Assembly (NCBI GenBank): GCA_041389525.1
Contig: JAWKRR010000005.1
Span: 62,001-126,000, forward strand
Direction: 5' to 3'
DNA from: JACKFB01 sp041389525
GTDB lineage: Bacteria > Myxococcota_A > UBA9042 > PHBI01 > JACKFB01
DNA length: 64,000 nucleotides
Each line of letters begins with the position of its first letter. The stretch's first letter is position 1. Below, one piece after another: positions 54,796 through 62,403 of the stretch. The notes beneath the pieces are model-generated. The model searched no databases and was not told the origin of the DNA. It saw only the letters and a list, made by a program, of their open reading frames with translations. Both the position numbers and the translations under genes were made by a program.

Positions 54796-55569
54796 CTACA
54801 TGCGGTCGACCGCGCCGCTGTCCATGTTGACGAGGTAGCGCGAGCCCGAGATCTCGAGGGTCGCCGTGGCGTCAGACCCCAGGGTCACGACGGCGTCGGC
54901 GTTCAGCGTGGCGACGCGCTCGCCCTGGGCGTTCGTGCTGCGGCGCTCGACGTCGAGGGTGTAGACCACGCGGCCGCCGACCGGGCGGTGGGTGTCCGCC
55001 GCGAGCTGCAGGCCCTGGTAGCTCGCCGTGAACGCCAGGTGCAGCGAGCGGGCGCTCTGGGGCCCGGTCAGCGACACGTCCAGCACGGCCGACGAGTCGC
55101 CGTCCACGATGGCGGTGTCCGTGTTGAGCTTGTCGATCATCCAGTCCGCGGACATCGCGCTCTGGATGCTCAGACCGCCGACGTTGAGGGCGCCGTCCCA
55201 CGTGGCCACGAGGTCAGCCGAGGAGGCGTCGCCCTCGCTGCAGCTCAGCGTGCCGCCCGCGCCGTCGTAGCACTCGAGCTCGACGTCATAGGAGAGGCCG
55301 AGGTGCTGGCCCCGGAAGGCCCCGCGCACGTCGAGGGCGAAGCCGGCGCCGGACTGGCCCTGAGCGCTCATGGCGCCGTCGCGCAGGGTGGCCATGTCGC
55401 CGCCCTTGTCGGCGGCCATCAGGGCGCCGACGACGCGCGCGGTCTCGTCGAGGTCTTGCTGGGTCGCGGGCTCCGTCGGCGTGGTGTTGCCATCGTCACA
55501 GGCGGCGGCGGACATGAGGGCGGCGGCCGCGACGAGGGCCAGCGCGGTCCGTGAGAGTTGGCTTCGCAT
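54796..55569 (-). CDS. Small lipoprotein of unknown function
   Basis: The 257-residue protein has a lipoprotein signal (MRSQLSRTALALVAAAALMSAAAC) and a start with GGAGG nine bases upstream. The mature part is beta-rich with only two further cysteines (LECYDGAGGTLSC, probably a disulfide). It resembles small periplasmic lipoproteins made of repeated strands, and I find no named family. An intrinsic terminator follows, and about 230 bases of hairpin-rich DNA separate it from the acyl-CoA dehydrogenase gene. Confidence 0.7.
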   Translation of the reverse strand: MRSQLSRTALALVAAAALMSAAACDDGNTTPTEPATQQDLDETARVVGALMAADKGGDMATLRDGAMSAQGQSGAGFALDVRGAFRGQHLGLSYDVELECYDGAGGTLSCSEGDASSADLVATWDGALNVGGLSIQSAMSADWMIDKLNTDTAIVDGDSSAVLDVSLTGPQSARSLHLAFTASYQGLQLAADTHRPVGGRVVYTLDVERRSTNAQGERVATLNADAVVTLGSDATATLEISGSRYLVNMDSGAVDRM

Positions 55570-55680
55570 GGGATCTGCCTCCGTGAGGGGTGCGTCAGGA
55601 TCTCGGGGTGACCGCGCGTCGCGGCGTCGGCCACGCAGCAGACCAGTGCAACCGCCGGGCCAAGCCGCGCGGACGCTGAA

Positions 55681-55738
55681 ACGGCGGGGCCTGAGTCGGG
55701 TGAGCCCCCCGAAACCGCCGTGCCCGGCGAAGGCCGGG
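55681..55738. other. Hairpins between the small lipoprotein and the acyl-CoA dehydrogenase genes
   Basis: ACGGCGG (55681-55687) faces CCGCCGT (55716-55722), and CCCGGC (55723-55728) faces GCCGGG (55733-55738) with a GAAG tetraloop. They lie about 60 bases past the dehydrogenase stop. No T tract follows, so termination is uncertain. Confidence 0.35.
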
Positions 55739-55799
55739 TCGTGGCAGCCTGCGCCGGCCGGGGGCACAACGCCCCGCGCTCCCCTGCCGCGCCGTCGGG

Positions 55800-56996
55800 C
55801 TAGGGCAGCCCCAGCACTTGTCGGGCCAGGATGCCCAGCTGAACCTCGGTGGTCCCGCCCTCGATGGAGTTGCCGCGGGAGCGCAGCCAGTCGCGGGTGC
55901 GCTGCAGGTCAGCCTGGGCGAACCCGGGCCCCTCCCAGCCCAGGCCGTCTGGACCGGCGAGCTCGACGCCCAGCTCGAGGCGGCGCTGGTTCAGCTCGGT
56001 GCCGAAGACCTTGAGCGCCGAGCTCTCAGCCCCCGGCCGTCCGCTGCGCGCGGCGCTCTGGGCCAGCAGCAGGAAGGCCCGCTCGTCCATGGCGACCTGT
56101 GCGATGGCGTCGCGGTGCAGCGCGTCGGTGAGCGGCCCGGAGGTCGAACCCTCGGCGCGGCGGGCCAGGGCGACGAGATCGCTCTCGTCGCCGCTGACCG
56201 AGCCCGCGAACGCTTGGCCCAAGGTCGCCCGCTCGTGCTGAAGCAGCGTCTTCGCCACCGTCCAGCCGGCGTCCACGCCGCCGATGACCTGGTCGCGCGG
56301 GGTGCGCGCGCCGTCGAAGTAGACCTCGCAGAAGGGCGAGGCGCCGCTGATGAGCGGGATCGGGCGGGTCGTGATGCCGTCCTGGGCCATGTCGAGGAGC
56401 AGAAAGCTAATGCCGGCCTGCTTCTTCGTCGTGGTGTTGGTGCGGGTGAGGCAGAAGATCCAGTCCGAGAGGTCGGCGTAGCTGGTCCAGACCTTGTGGC
56501 CGTTGACGACCCACGCGTCACCGTCCAGCACCGCGCTGGTGCGCAGGCCCGCGAGGTCGGAGCCGGCGCCGGGCTCAGAGTAGCCCTGACACCAGCGGAT
56601 CTCGCCGCGCACGATGGGCGGGAGGTGCTGGAGCTTCTGGGCCTCCGTGCCGAACTCGAGCAGGGTCGGGCCGACCATGACCAGGCCGAAGCCGACCAGG
56701 GGCGAGGGCATGCCCAGGCGTCGCAATTCCTCAGACAGTATCTTGCTGTTTTGGCGGTCGAGGCCGCCGCCGCCGTACTCGGTGGGCCAGGTCGGCGCCG
56801 TGTAGCCGCGCGACGCCATCACCTCGCGCCACTGGCGCTCGTCGTCGGACTCGGTCTCGGCGCGCCGTCGGCCGCCCCAGGTGCCCGAGAACACGCCCTT
56901 GTAGGTGCCGCGCAGGCTGGCGGGCGCGTGGGCCTCCAGCCACTCGCGGGTCTCGCGCCGAAACGCTTCGCCGCTGTCGGGGGACGTCGTGGGCAT
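55800..56996 (-). CDS. Acyl-CoA dehydrogenase
   Basis: A FAD-dependent enzyme of 398 residues that oxidises an acyl-CoA thioester. The three domains are present: N-terminal helical, a central beta domain with the FAD signature CQGYSEPGAGSDLAGLRT and NGHKVWTSYADLSDW, and a C-terminal helical domain ending in RGNSIEGGTTEVQLGILARQVLG. Chain length cannot be read. Its ATG lies only two bases after the stop of the collar-repeat lipoprotein, an unexpected partner, so they are probably on one message. Confidence 0.93.
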   Translation of the reverse strand: MPTTSPDSGEAFRRETREWLEAHAPASLRGTYKGVFSGTWGGRRRAETESDDERQWREVMASRGYTAPTWPTEYGGGGLDRQNSKILSEELRRLGMPSPLVGFGLVMVGPTLLEFGTEAQKLQHLPPIVRGEIRWCQGYSEPGAGSDLAGLRTSAVLDGDAWVVNGHKVWTSYADLSDWIFCLTRTNTTTKKQAGISFLLLDMAQDGITTRPIPLISGASPFCEVYFDGARTPRDQVIGGVDAGWTVAKTLLQHERATLGQAFAGSVSGDESDLVALARRAEGSTSGPLTDALHRDAIAQVAMDERAFLLLAQSAARSGRPGAESSALKVFGTELNQRRLELGVELAGPDGLGWEGPGFAQADLQRTRDWLRSRGNSIEGGTTEVQLGILARQVLGLP

Positions 56997-56998
56997 GG

Positions 56999-58639
56999 TC
57001 AGTCTCGGGCGCAGGCGGTCAGGGTGAGGTAGGGCAGGCCCCCGGCCGAGGCGCCGCTGGTGCCCGAGTAGCTGTAGCCGCCCTTGGCGCCGGGGCTCTT
57101 GTTACAGCAGCCCGCGATGAGCGCGACCTGGCGCTCGGGGAGGTTGAAGCTGCCGCTGAACCCGTGGCTGTGGAGGCGGTCCTCGAAGGGCGCGAGCGGC
57201 GTCCCCAAGGCGGCGGCGGGCGCGCCGGCGGCGAGGGCGGCGCCGAAGCGGCCTTCGTGGGTCGCGACGGGCGACCACCCCGCGGGGCAGCCGGCGAACT
57301 CGAACCAGGCCAGGGTGCCCGCGGGGAGGGCGGAGTCGTCGACCGTGACTGGGCCCGGCGGCGCCGGGTTGGGCAGGGCGCGGCAGGCGAGGAGCTGGAT
57401 GTAGGGCCAGCCCGAGTCGACCTGGGCGCTCTGCACGCTGAAGCTGTGCGCGCCCTTGGCCGCGAGCTCGTGGTTGCCGCCGCCGGCCGCCGAGATGCTC
57501 TTCTCGCTGACGTTGATCGAGGCGCCGACCTGGTGGGCGTGGACGCGGGTCTGGCCGCTGGAGAGCGCGTCTCCCACGGTCGCGCCGGGGGTGCCGCCCG
57601 CGGGGGTGCCGACGATGAAGCGGCCGTCGGCGGCTGGGACGTTCTCAAAGCCCTTGGGGCAGCTCAGCGCGTTGAAGAAGAGGACCGCGCCGGTCGGGAA
57701 TGGGTGTCCGTCCTCGCCCAGGTCGACGGCGTCGATCTCGCAGAGCACCTCGTGTACCGCCGGCATGCCGTCGGTGGCGGCCGCCGTGCTGCCGGAGACC
57801 GGGTAGGAGCCCGACTGGCCGAAGCCGCCCGTGCAGCAGCCGGTCGCGCCGGCGATCCCGGTGGAGCCGACGCTCATCTGGGTGCTGAAGCCGTGGCTGT
57901 GCTGGGGGGGCGCGGTCGAGGTCAGGGCCGAGCCCACGGTCAGGCCGACCTCGCCGCCGTCCGACGTCGCTTTGAGCAGGCGGCCACGGGCGGATTCGAG
58001 GGGGTGCCAGCCGTCCGGGCAGGTCTCGCCGGGCATGAAGGCCAGGGTGCCGGCGGGCGGGGCCAACAGCCACACCGGGAGGGCGAGGTCGGGGGTGGCG
58101 TCGGGGATGGCGTCTGCGTCTGCGTCTGCATCGGGCGCTGCGTCAGCGTCCGGGATGGCGTCGGGGGTCGCGTCAGCGTCCTGGATGGCGTCGGGCACCA
58201 CATCCACCGCCGCGTCCACGTCGGGCGTGGCATCGGGCGTGGCGTCTGGCCCGGCGTCCGGCGTGACGTCTAGCGCGACGTCGGGCGTGGCGTCCGGCGT
58301 GGCGTCGGGCGTGGCGTCGGGCGTGATCTCGGGCGCGACGTCCGCGTCGGGCGTGGCGTCTGGCGCCACCTCGGGCGTGACGTCCGCGTCGGGCGTGGCG
58401 TCGGGCGTGATCTCGGGCGTGACGTCCGCGTCGGGTGTCACCTCGGGCAGCGCGTCCGCGTCGACCTCCGCCAGCGTGTCCTCGGCGGGCGGGGTGTCCA
58501 CCAGGGGGATCGTGCTGTCGGCGAAGCCCGTCGAGACGTCGGTGTCCGAGGCCGTGACGTGCGAGTCCGTGCAGGCGCTCAGCAGGGCGATGAGGCCTGC
58601 GGCGAACGCGATGACGGCGGCGTGACGCGGTGTCGCCAT
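56999..58639 (-). CDS. Lipoprotein with Asp-rich linker and three tail-collar-like repeats
   Basis: The 546-residue protein starts at ATG 58639 (GGAGGAG upstream) with lipobox LLSAC. A roughly 160-residue Asp/Pro/Ala linker (repeats of TPDATPDADVTPE type) leads to three repeats of about 110 residues. Each starts with (A/T)G(T/A)L-hydrophobic-x5-CPxG(W/F) and contains an RF(G/I)-type core and H-S/A-H motifs (SHGFS, VHAHQ, HSHGF). This resembles the collar domain of phage tail fibres, which binds metal through HxH. A surface or appendage-binding role is suggested but unproven. Confidence 0.75.
   Translation of the reverse strand: MATPRHAAVIAFAAGLIALLSACTDSHVTASDTDVSTGFADSTIPLVDTPPAEDTLAEVDADALPEVTPDADVTPEITPDATPDADVTPEVAPDATPDADVAPEITPDATPDATPDATPDVALDVTPDAGPDATPDATPDVDAAVDVVPDAIQDADATPDAIPDADAAPDADADADAIPDATPDLALPVWLLAPPAGTLAFMPGETCPDGWHPLESARGRLLKATSDGGEVGLTVGSALTSTAPPQHSHGFSTQMSVGSTGIAGATGCCTGGFGQSGSYPVSGSTAAATDGMPAVHEVLCEIDAVDLGEDGHPFPTGAVLFFNALSCPKGFENVPAADGRFIVGTPAGGTPGATVGDALSSGQTRVHAHQVGASINVSEKSISAAGGGNHELAAKGAHSFSVQSAQVDSGWPYIQLLACRALPNPAPPGPVTVDDSALPAGTLAWFEFAGCPAGWSPVATHEGRFGAALAAGAPAAALGTPLAPFEDRLHSHGFSGSFNLPERQVALIAGCCNKSPGAKGGYSYSGTSGASAGGLPYLTLTACARD
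58080..58470 (-). repeat. Tandem repeat encoding the Asp-Pro-Ala linker
   Basis: Repeated GTGGCGTCGGG-type units on the + strand (GACGCCACGCCC-type on the coding strand) encode TPDATPDADVTPE variants. The repeat keeps frame within the collar-repeat lipoprotein gene. Confidence 0.7.
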
Positions 58640-58750
58640 GGCGGACTCCTCCGTGACGGGAGAGGGGGTCGACCGGCGAAGTATCGGGCGCAGGGCCCGC
58701 CGAAACAAGGCGCCCACGGCGCGAGGGGAAATCCGCGCGCCCCGAGAGCG

Positions 58751-59332
58751 CTACTCGGTCTCTTTTTCCACGTAGAAGGCCGCCGAGCCGTGGAGGCCGC
58801 ACTCCGCCTTGGTGGCCTGGACGTCGCCGAAGCCCATGCGCTGGAAGGTCGACGAGATGCCGTCGCAGTCCAGATCGCCGTTGGCCGTGGCCGTGAAGGT
58901 CGCGTCGCCCAGGGTGCCGGAGGAGTCGAAGGAGTAGACGAAGTAGTGCTCGTCGCTGATCTGGAAGCTCAGCCCGGACCACACGTCCGTGCTCCACAGG
59001 TCGGGGTCGGCGTCGCAGCGGTCGTCGCCGTTGGCGTCGGGACCGGCGCCGCCGCCGGTCGAGCAGCAGGTCCCCTCGACCGGGGTCACGCCCTGGTTCG
59101 CCGGGAACTGACACTCCAGCTTCACCCCGGCCAGCGTCACGTAGGGCTGCGAGTAGTAGAGCGCTGCGCCCTTGTAGATCTTGTCCAGCTCGTCGATGGC
59201 CTCGGTGGTCTTCGCCCGCCGCATGTACTTGATGAACGCCGGGACCGCGACGACAGCGAGGATGGCGAGGATGGCGACGACGATCATCAACTCGATGAGG
59301 GTGAACCCGCTCCGAGAACGCCTGAAAACCAT
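58751..59332 (-). CDS. Type IV pilin-like protein with a Ca-binding-like loop
   Basis: The 193-residue prepilin starts at ATG 59332 (AGGAG upstream). A short basic leader (MVFRRSRSG) is followed by the prepilin cleavage motif and methylated-Phe helix: FTLIELMIVVAILAILAVVAVPAFI, with Glu5. The mature C-terminal globular part has cysteines (including CQF, CCSTGGG, CDADPD, CDG and ECG) and an acidic loop DANGDDRCDADPD resembling calcium-binding loops. The upstream open frame beyond 59332 is ignored because it adds a non-homologous Arg-rich stretch. It may be a major or minor pilin of a twitching or secretion system; no other pil genes are here. Confidence 0.88.
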   Translation of the reverse strand: MVFRRSRSGFTLIELMIVVAILAILAVVAVPAFIKYMRRAKTTEAIDELDKIYKGAALYYSQPYVTLAGVKLECQFPANQGVTPVEGTCCSTGGGAGPDANGDDRCDADPDLWSTDVWSGLSFQISDEHYFVYSFDSSGTLGDATFTATANGDLDCDGISSTFQRMGFGDVQATKAECGLHGSAAFYVEKETE

Positions 59333-59606
59333 GATTCGACTCCTCACAAGACGGTGGCGAACGCGCGGTACGCGGCGCGGGACGCGCGGCGGCGGACTGG
59401 CGATGTGGCGGCGCCCGGAGGCACCGCCTGGCGCGGCGCGCTCCATGTGGGCGCCCCTATCATAACGTCAAACCCGGCCCGACCCTTGAGCGGATCATGT
59501 AACCGGACTCGCTCGGGTGGCCTGCGGGCGGCGCGCCGGTCGGACGTGGCGCCCGCGGCGAGGGCGCGGTAGCCTCCCGGGGGCGTGATCTTCTGGGGGT
59601 TCGACG

Positions 59607-60893
59607 ATGCGCTTGGGGCTTCTGTGCGGCGCGCTGGTGCTCTTCGGCTGCGACGCGCCGACCGGCGAGCGCTCGCTGCTGCGGTCGGCTGAGCAGCGCG
59701 ACACGACGGCGACGGCCGCGGCGGGCCACCTGGGCGGGGACGACGCCGGCCCAGGGGTGGACGCTGGCCTGGACGCGGCGCCGCTTCCCGACGCGCTCGG
59801 CGACGCCGACGCGGTCCAGCTCCCCGACCCCGAGCCCGACGCGGCCGCGGATGGGGCGGGCGACGCGGTCAGCACGCCGGACGCCGACGCCGGCCCTGAC
59901 ACCACGAGCGGCCCCGACGCCGGTCCGGACGCCACCACCGGCCCCGACGCCACCACCGGCCCGGACACCACCAGCGCCCCGCCAAACCTCAACGCGGCCT
60001 TCATCGGCGGCGCGTGCGCGGCGCCGACCACCTGCGATTACTCAGGCGCGGTCTGCCTTGGCGACGACGAGGGCTTCCCCCAAGGCCACTGCTCGCAGCC
60101 CTGCGACCTCTACTGCCCCGACAAGGCAGGCGCGGTCACGACGTTCTGCGTCGACGCTGCCGAGCTGGGCCTCGCCGATCCCGGCGGCCTCTGCCTGATG
60201 CGCTGCGACTACGGTCTCAGCCCCACGGGCTGCCGCGAGGGCTACCAGTGCGTCCCCATGGAGCGCCACGGCGACCCGGACACGACGGTCTACGCCTGCG
60301 TCCCGGGCACCGACCAGCCCTTCCAGCTCAGCGCCTGCCACAAGGCGCTGCTCGACCGCGGCATCGGCTTCACGCCCGCCCCCGACCCCCTCGACGTGGC
60401 CTCCAACGTCCCCGGCGTCATCTGCAGCGTCCACGAACCCATCCGCGTCGCCGGCCTCATGCACGGCGTCAGCTACCGCTACGCCACGACCTCGGACCCC
60501 GTGAAGCCCATCTTCGCCTCCTGCCCGCTGGCCCTGGCCATGGCCGAGACCGCCGAGCTGCTGGCCGACCAAGGCGTCACCGACATCCTGCACTTCGGCG
60601 TCTACAACTGCCGCGCCATCGCCGGCACGACCAAACTCAGCCAGCACGGCCTCGCCAACGCCATCGACATCAACGGCCTGCGCTTCGCCAGCGGCACCAC
60701 CCTGACCCTCAAGAAGGACTGGGAGGTCGGCGTCGCCTTCCCGCTCACCGAAGGCGGCAGCTTCCTCAAGTGGGTCGCCGAGACTCTCCACGCGCTGCTG
60801 ATCTTCACGGTCATCCTCACGCCCGAGTACAACGAGGCCCACGCGGACCACTTCCACTGCGACCTCACCCCCGGCTCGAACTTCCTCAAGTGA
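59607..60893 (+). CDS. Extensin-like (peptidase-type) lipoprotein
   Basis: The 428-residue protein has lipobox VLFGC, an Asp/Ala/Pro linker (about 45-125), a Cys-rich module (CSQPCDLYCPDK, CREGYQCVP) and a C-terminal domain (about 235-428) of the extensin-like family. That domain shows CPLALAMAETAELLAD, YNCRAIAGT, SQHGLANAIDINGLRF and HADHFHCD. The S-x-H-x6-A-x-DI and HxDHFH pieces resemble zinc D-Ala-D-Ala peptidases. It is probably active on peptidoglycan or an envelope polymer. ATG 59607 is preceded by GGGGG. It overlaps the next gene (GTGA). Confidence 0.82.
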   Translation: MRLGLLCGALVLFGCDAPTGERSLLRSAEQRDTTATAAAGHLGGDDAGPGVDAGLDAAPLPDALGDADAVQLPDPEPDAAADGAGDAVSTPDADAGPDTTSGPDAGPDATTGPDATTGPDTTSAPPNLNAAFIGGACAAPTTCDYSGAVCLGDDEGFPQGHCSQPCDLYCPDKAGAVTTFCVDAAELGLADPGGLCLMRCDYGLSPTGCREGYQCVPMERHGDPDTTVYACVPGTDQPFQLSACHKALLDRGIGFTPAPDPLDVASNVPGVICSVHEPIRVAGLMHGVSYRYATTSDPVKPIFASCPLALAMAETAELLADQGVTDILHFGVYNCRAIAGTTKLSQHGLANAIDINGLRFASGTTLTLKKDWEVGVAFPLTEGGSFLKWVAETLHALLIFTVILTPEYNEAHADHFHCDLTPGSNFLK

Positions 60894-61690
60894 AGGCCTC
60901 TGCTCCCATCGCGCCCGAGGTGCTCCGCCTCGACGATCCCCCCGACAATCTCGGCGAGGGCGGCGGCATCACCGCGCACTGGTACCGTCCGAAGCAAGCC
61001 AGCCCGAGATCGGCGGTGGGCATCGTGGTGCTGCCGATTCAGGGCGGCGACTACGAGGTCTCGACTCACTTCGCGGAGGCCTTCGCGGCCATGGGCTACC
61101 ACGCGCTGCGCTTTGAGCGGCGGGCCGAGTGGCTGGTGGCGGAGCGGCCGCTCGAGGACATGACCGCGCTCTTGGAGCGCTACCGGCAGGACGTGCGCGA
61201 CGGGATGACCGCCTGGCTTGCGCGCCCCGACGGTCCTGCGCGCCTTGGCCTCTTCGGCGTCAGCATGGGCGCGGGCGTGGGCGCGGCGGTGGCCGGCGTG
61301 GACGCGCGCATCGGCGCCTCGGTGCTCTGCATCGGCGGCAGCGGCCTGGCGCGCGTGCTCATGGAGACCACGGACACCGAGATCCGCCAATACCGCGACG
61401 CCCTGGCCGCCCGATTGGGCCAGGATCTACCGACCCTCTCGAAGACCCTGGACGCCGCGCTGGCCCCCCTGGACCCCGAGCACGACGCCCGCGGGATGAA
61501 CCCGGCGACCACCCTCTTCATCACCGCGCGCTTTGACCGCGTCGTGCGCTGGCGCGAGGGGCTGGCGCTCTGGGACGCCATCGGCCGCCCCCGCCGCGTC
61601 ATCCTGCCGTGCGGTCACTACTCGGCGGTGGTCTTCGTGCCCTGGATCCGCTGGCTGGCGCGCCGCTGGTTTGACCGCCACCTGCTGTGA
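60890..61690 (+). CDS. Alpha/beta hydrolase
   Basis: The 266-residue cytoplasmic protein (no signal peptide) has the alpha/beta-hydrolase fold: strand and oxyanion region IVVLPIQGGDYEVS, nucleophile elbow GVSMGAG, an Asp in TARFDRVVR and a late His in CGHYSAVVF. The reaction cannot be assigned. Its GTG lies in the stop of the extensin-like gene, so expression is coupled. Confidence 0.85.
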   Translation: MKASAPIAPEVLRLDDPPDNLGEGGGITAHWYRPKQASPRSAVGIVVLPIQGGDYEVSTHFAEAFAAMGYHALRFERRAEWLVAERPLEDMTALLERYRQDVRDGMTAWLARPDGPARLGLFGVSMGAGVGAAVAGVDARIGASVLCIGGSGLARVLMETTDTEIRQYRDALAARLGQDLPTLSKTLDAALAPLDPEHDARGMNPATTLFITARFDRVVRWREGLALWDAIGRPRRVILPCGHYSAVVFVPWIRWLARRWFDRHLL

Positions 61691-61817
61691 GGTCGGAGCG
61701 CCCTTCTGCGCTGGACTCTCGGCACAAATGCGGCAAGATCGCGCGAGACTGCGGATCCCGTCGGCGCCCACGGTACGGCCCGAGACCAACCAAGCCGCAT
61801 CGAGAGGGAGCCCGCCC

Positions 61818-62198
61818 ATGTCGATACCCGACCGCATCATGTCCCTGATCGTTGTCGCGGACCCAGCACCGCTCAAGGCGTTTTACACCGAGAGCTTGGC
61901 CTTCGAGTTGGTAACGGACAAGAGCGGCGAGACTGGAACGGGCTCGTTCATCATCGTGGCCTACGCGACATGCGCCATCGGATTCTGCACACCGGACGCG
62001 CTCGCCGAGTTGCCCGGCATCGCGGCCAACGCGATGGTCATGCTCGAGGTCCCTCAACTTGCTCCCGTCCATCGGATCATGAGCGAGCGAGCCCCAGAGG
62101 TGGTTGGGGAGCAGCGAGACTCGCCATGGGGGCACTATTTCGATGTGACGGACCCCGCGGGTACGCGCCTGCGATTCATCCAGGTCGACGTGGACTAG
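61818..62198 (+). CDS. VOC-family (glyoxalase-like) protein
   Basis: The 126-residue protein has the two beta-alpha-beta-beta-beta units of the vicinal-oxygen-chelate fold: IMSLIVVADPAPLKAFYTES in the first half and HYFDVTDPAGTRLRFIQVD at the end. The group includes glyoxalases, bleomycin/fosfomycin resistance proteins and dioxygenases; residues for a particular metal site are not clear. ATG 61818 has GAGGGAG upstream. GC is visibly lower here than in the preceding genes, as in the halogenase gene that follows. Confidence 0.8.
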   Translation: MSIPDRIMSLIVVADPAPLKAFYTESLAFELVTDKSGETGTGSFIIVAYATCAIGFCTPDALAELPGIAANAMVMLEVPQLAPVHRIMSERAPEVVGEQRDSPWGHYFDVTDPAGTRLRFIQVDVD

Positions 62199-62403
62199 CC
62201 GGACGGGCCCTGCACCGGGGGGGCCGGCAGCCGGGTTACACCGCTGCGTGGACCTTCGCACTCGCTCAGACGTACACTCGTGGCGTCGGCTGGTCGAACT
62301 CGTTCGGGCGTGAACTGGAGTCGAACGCCGGCGGATCGAGGCCGTCGCTCCTAGCCGAGCGGCTGTCGCATGGAGCCGCGTGTTGGGAACGAAATCACCT
62401 GGA
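62199..62403. other. Intergenic region before the halogenase-like gene
   Basis: These 205 bases contain no convincing ORF; a promoter for the downstream gene may be present but no clear -35/-10 pair was identified. Confidence 0.4.

Noticed and set aside
59333..59446. Longer start for the pilin at 59446
   Set aside because: Adds a long Arg-rich extension before the short prepilin leader; ATG 59332 has AGGAG upstream.
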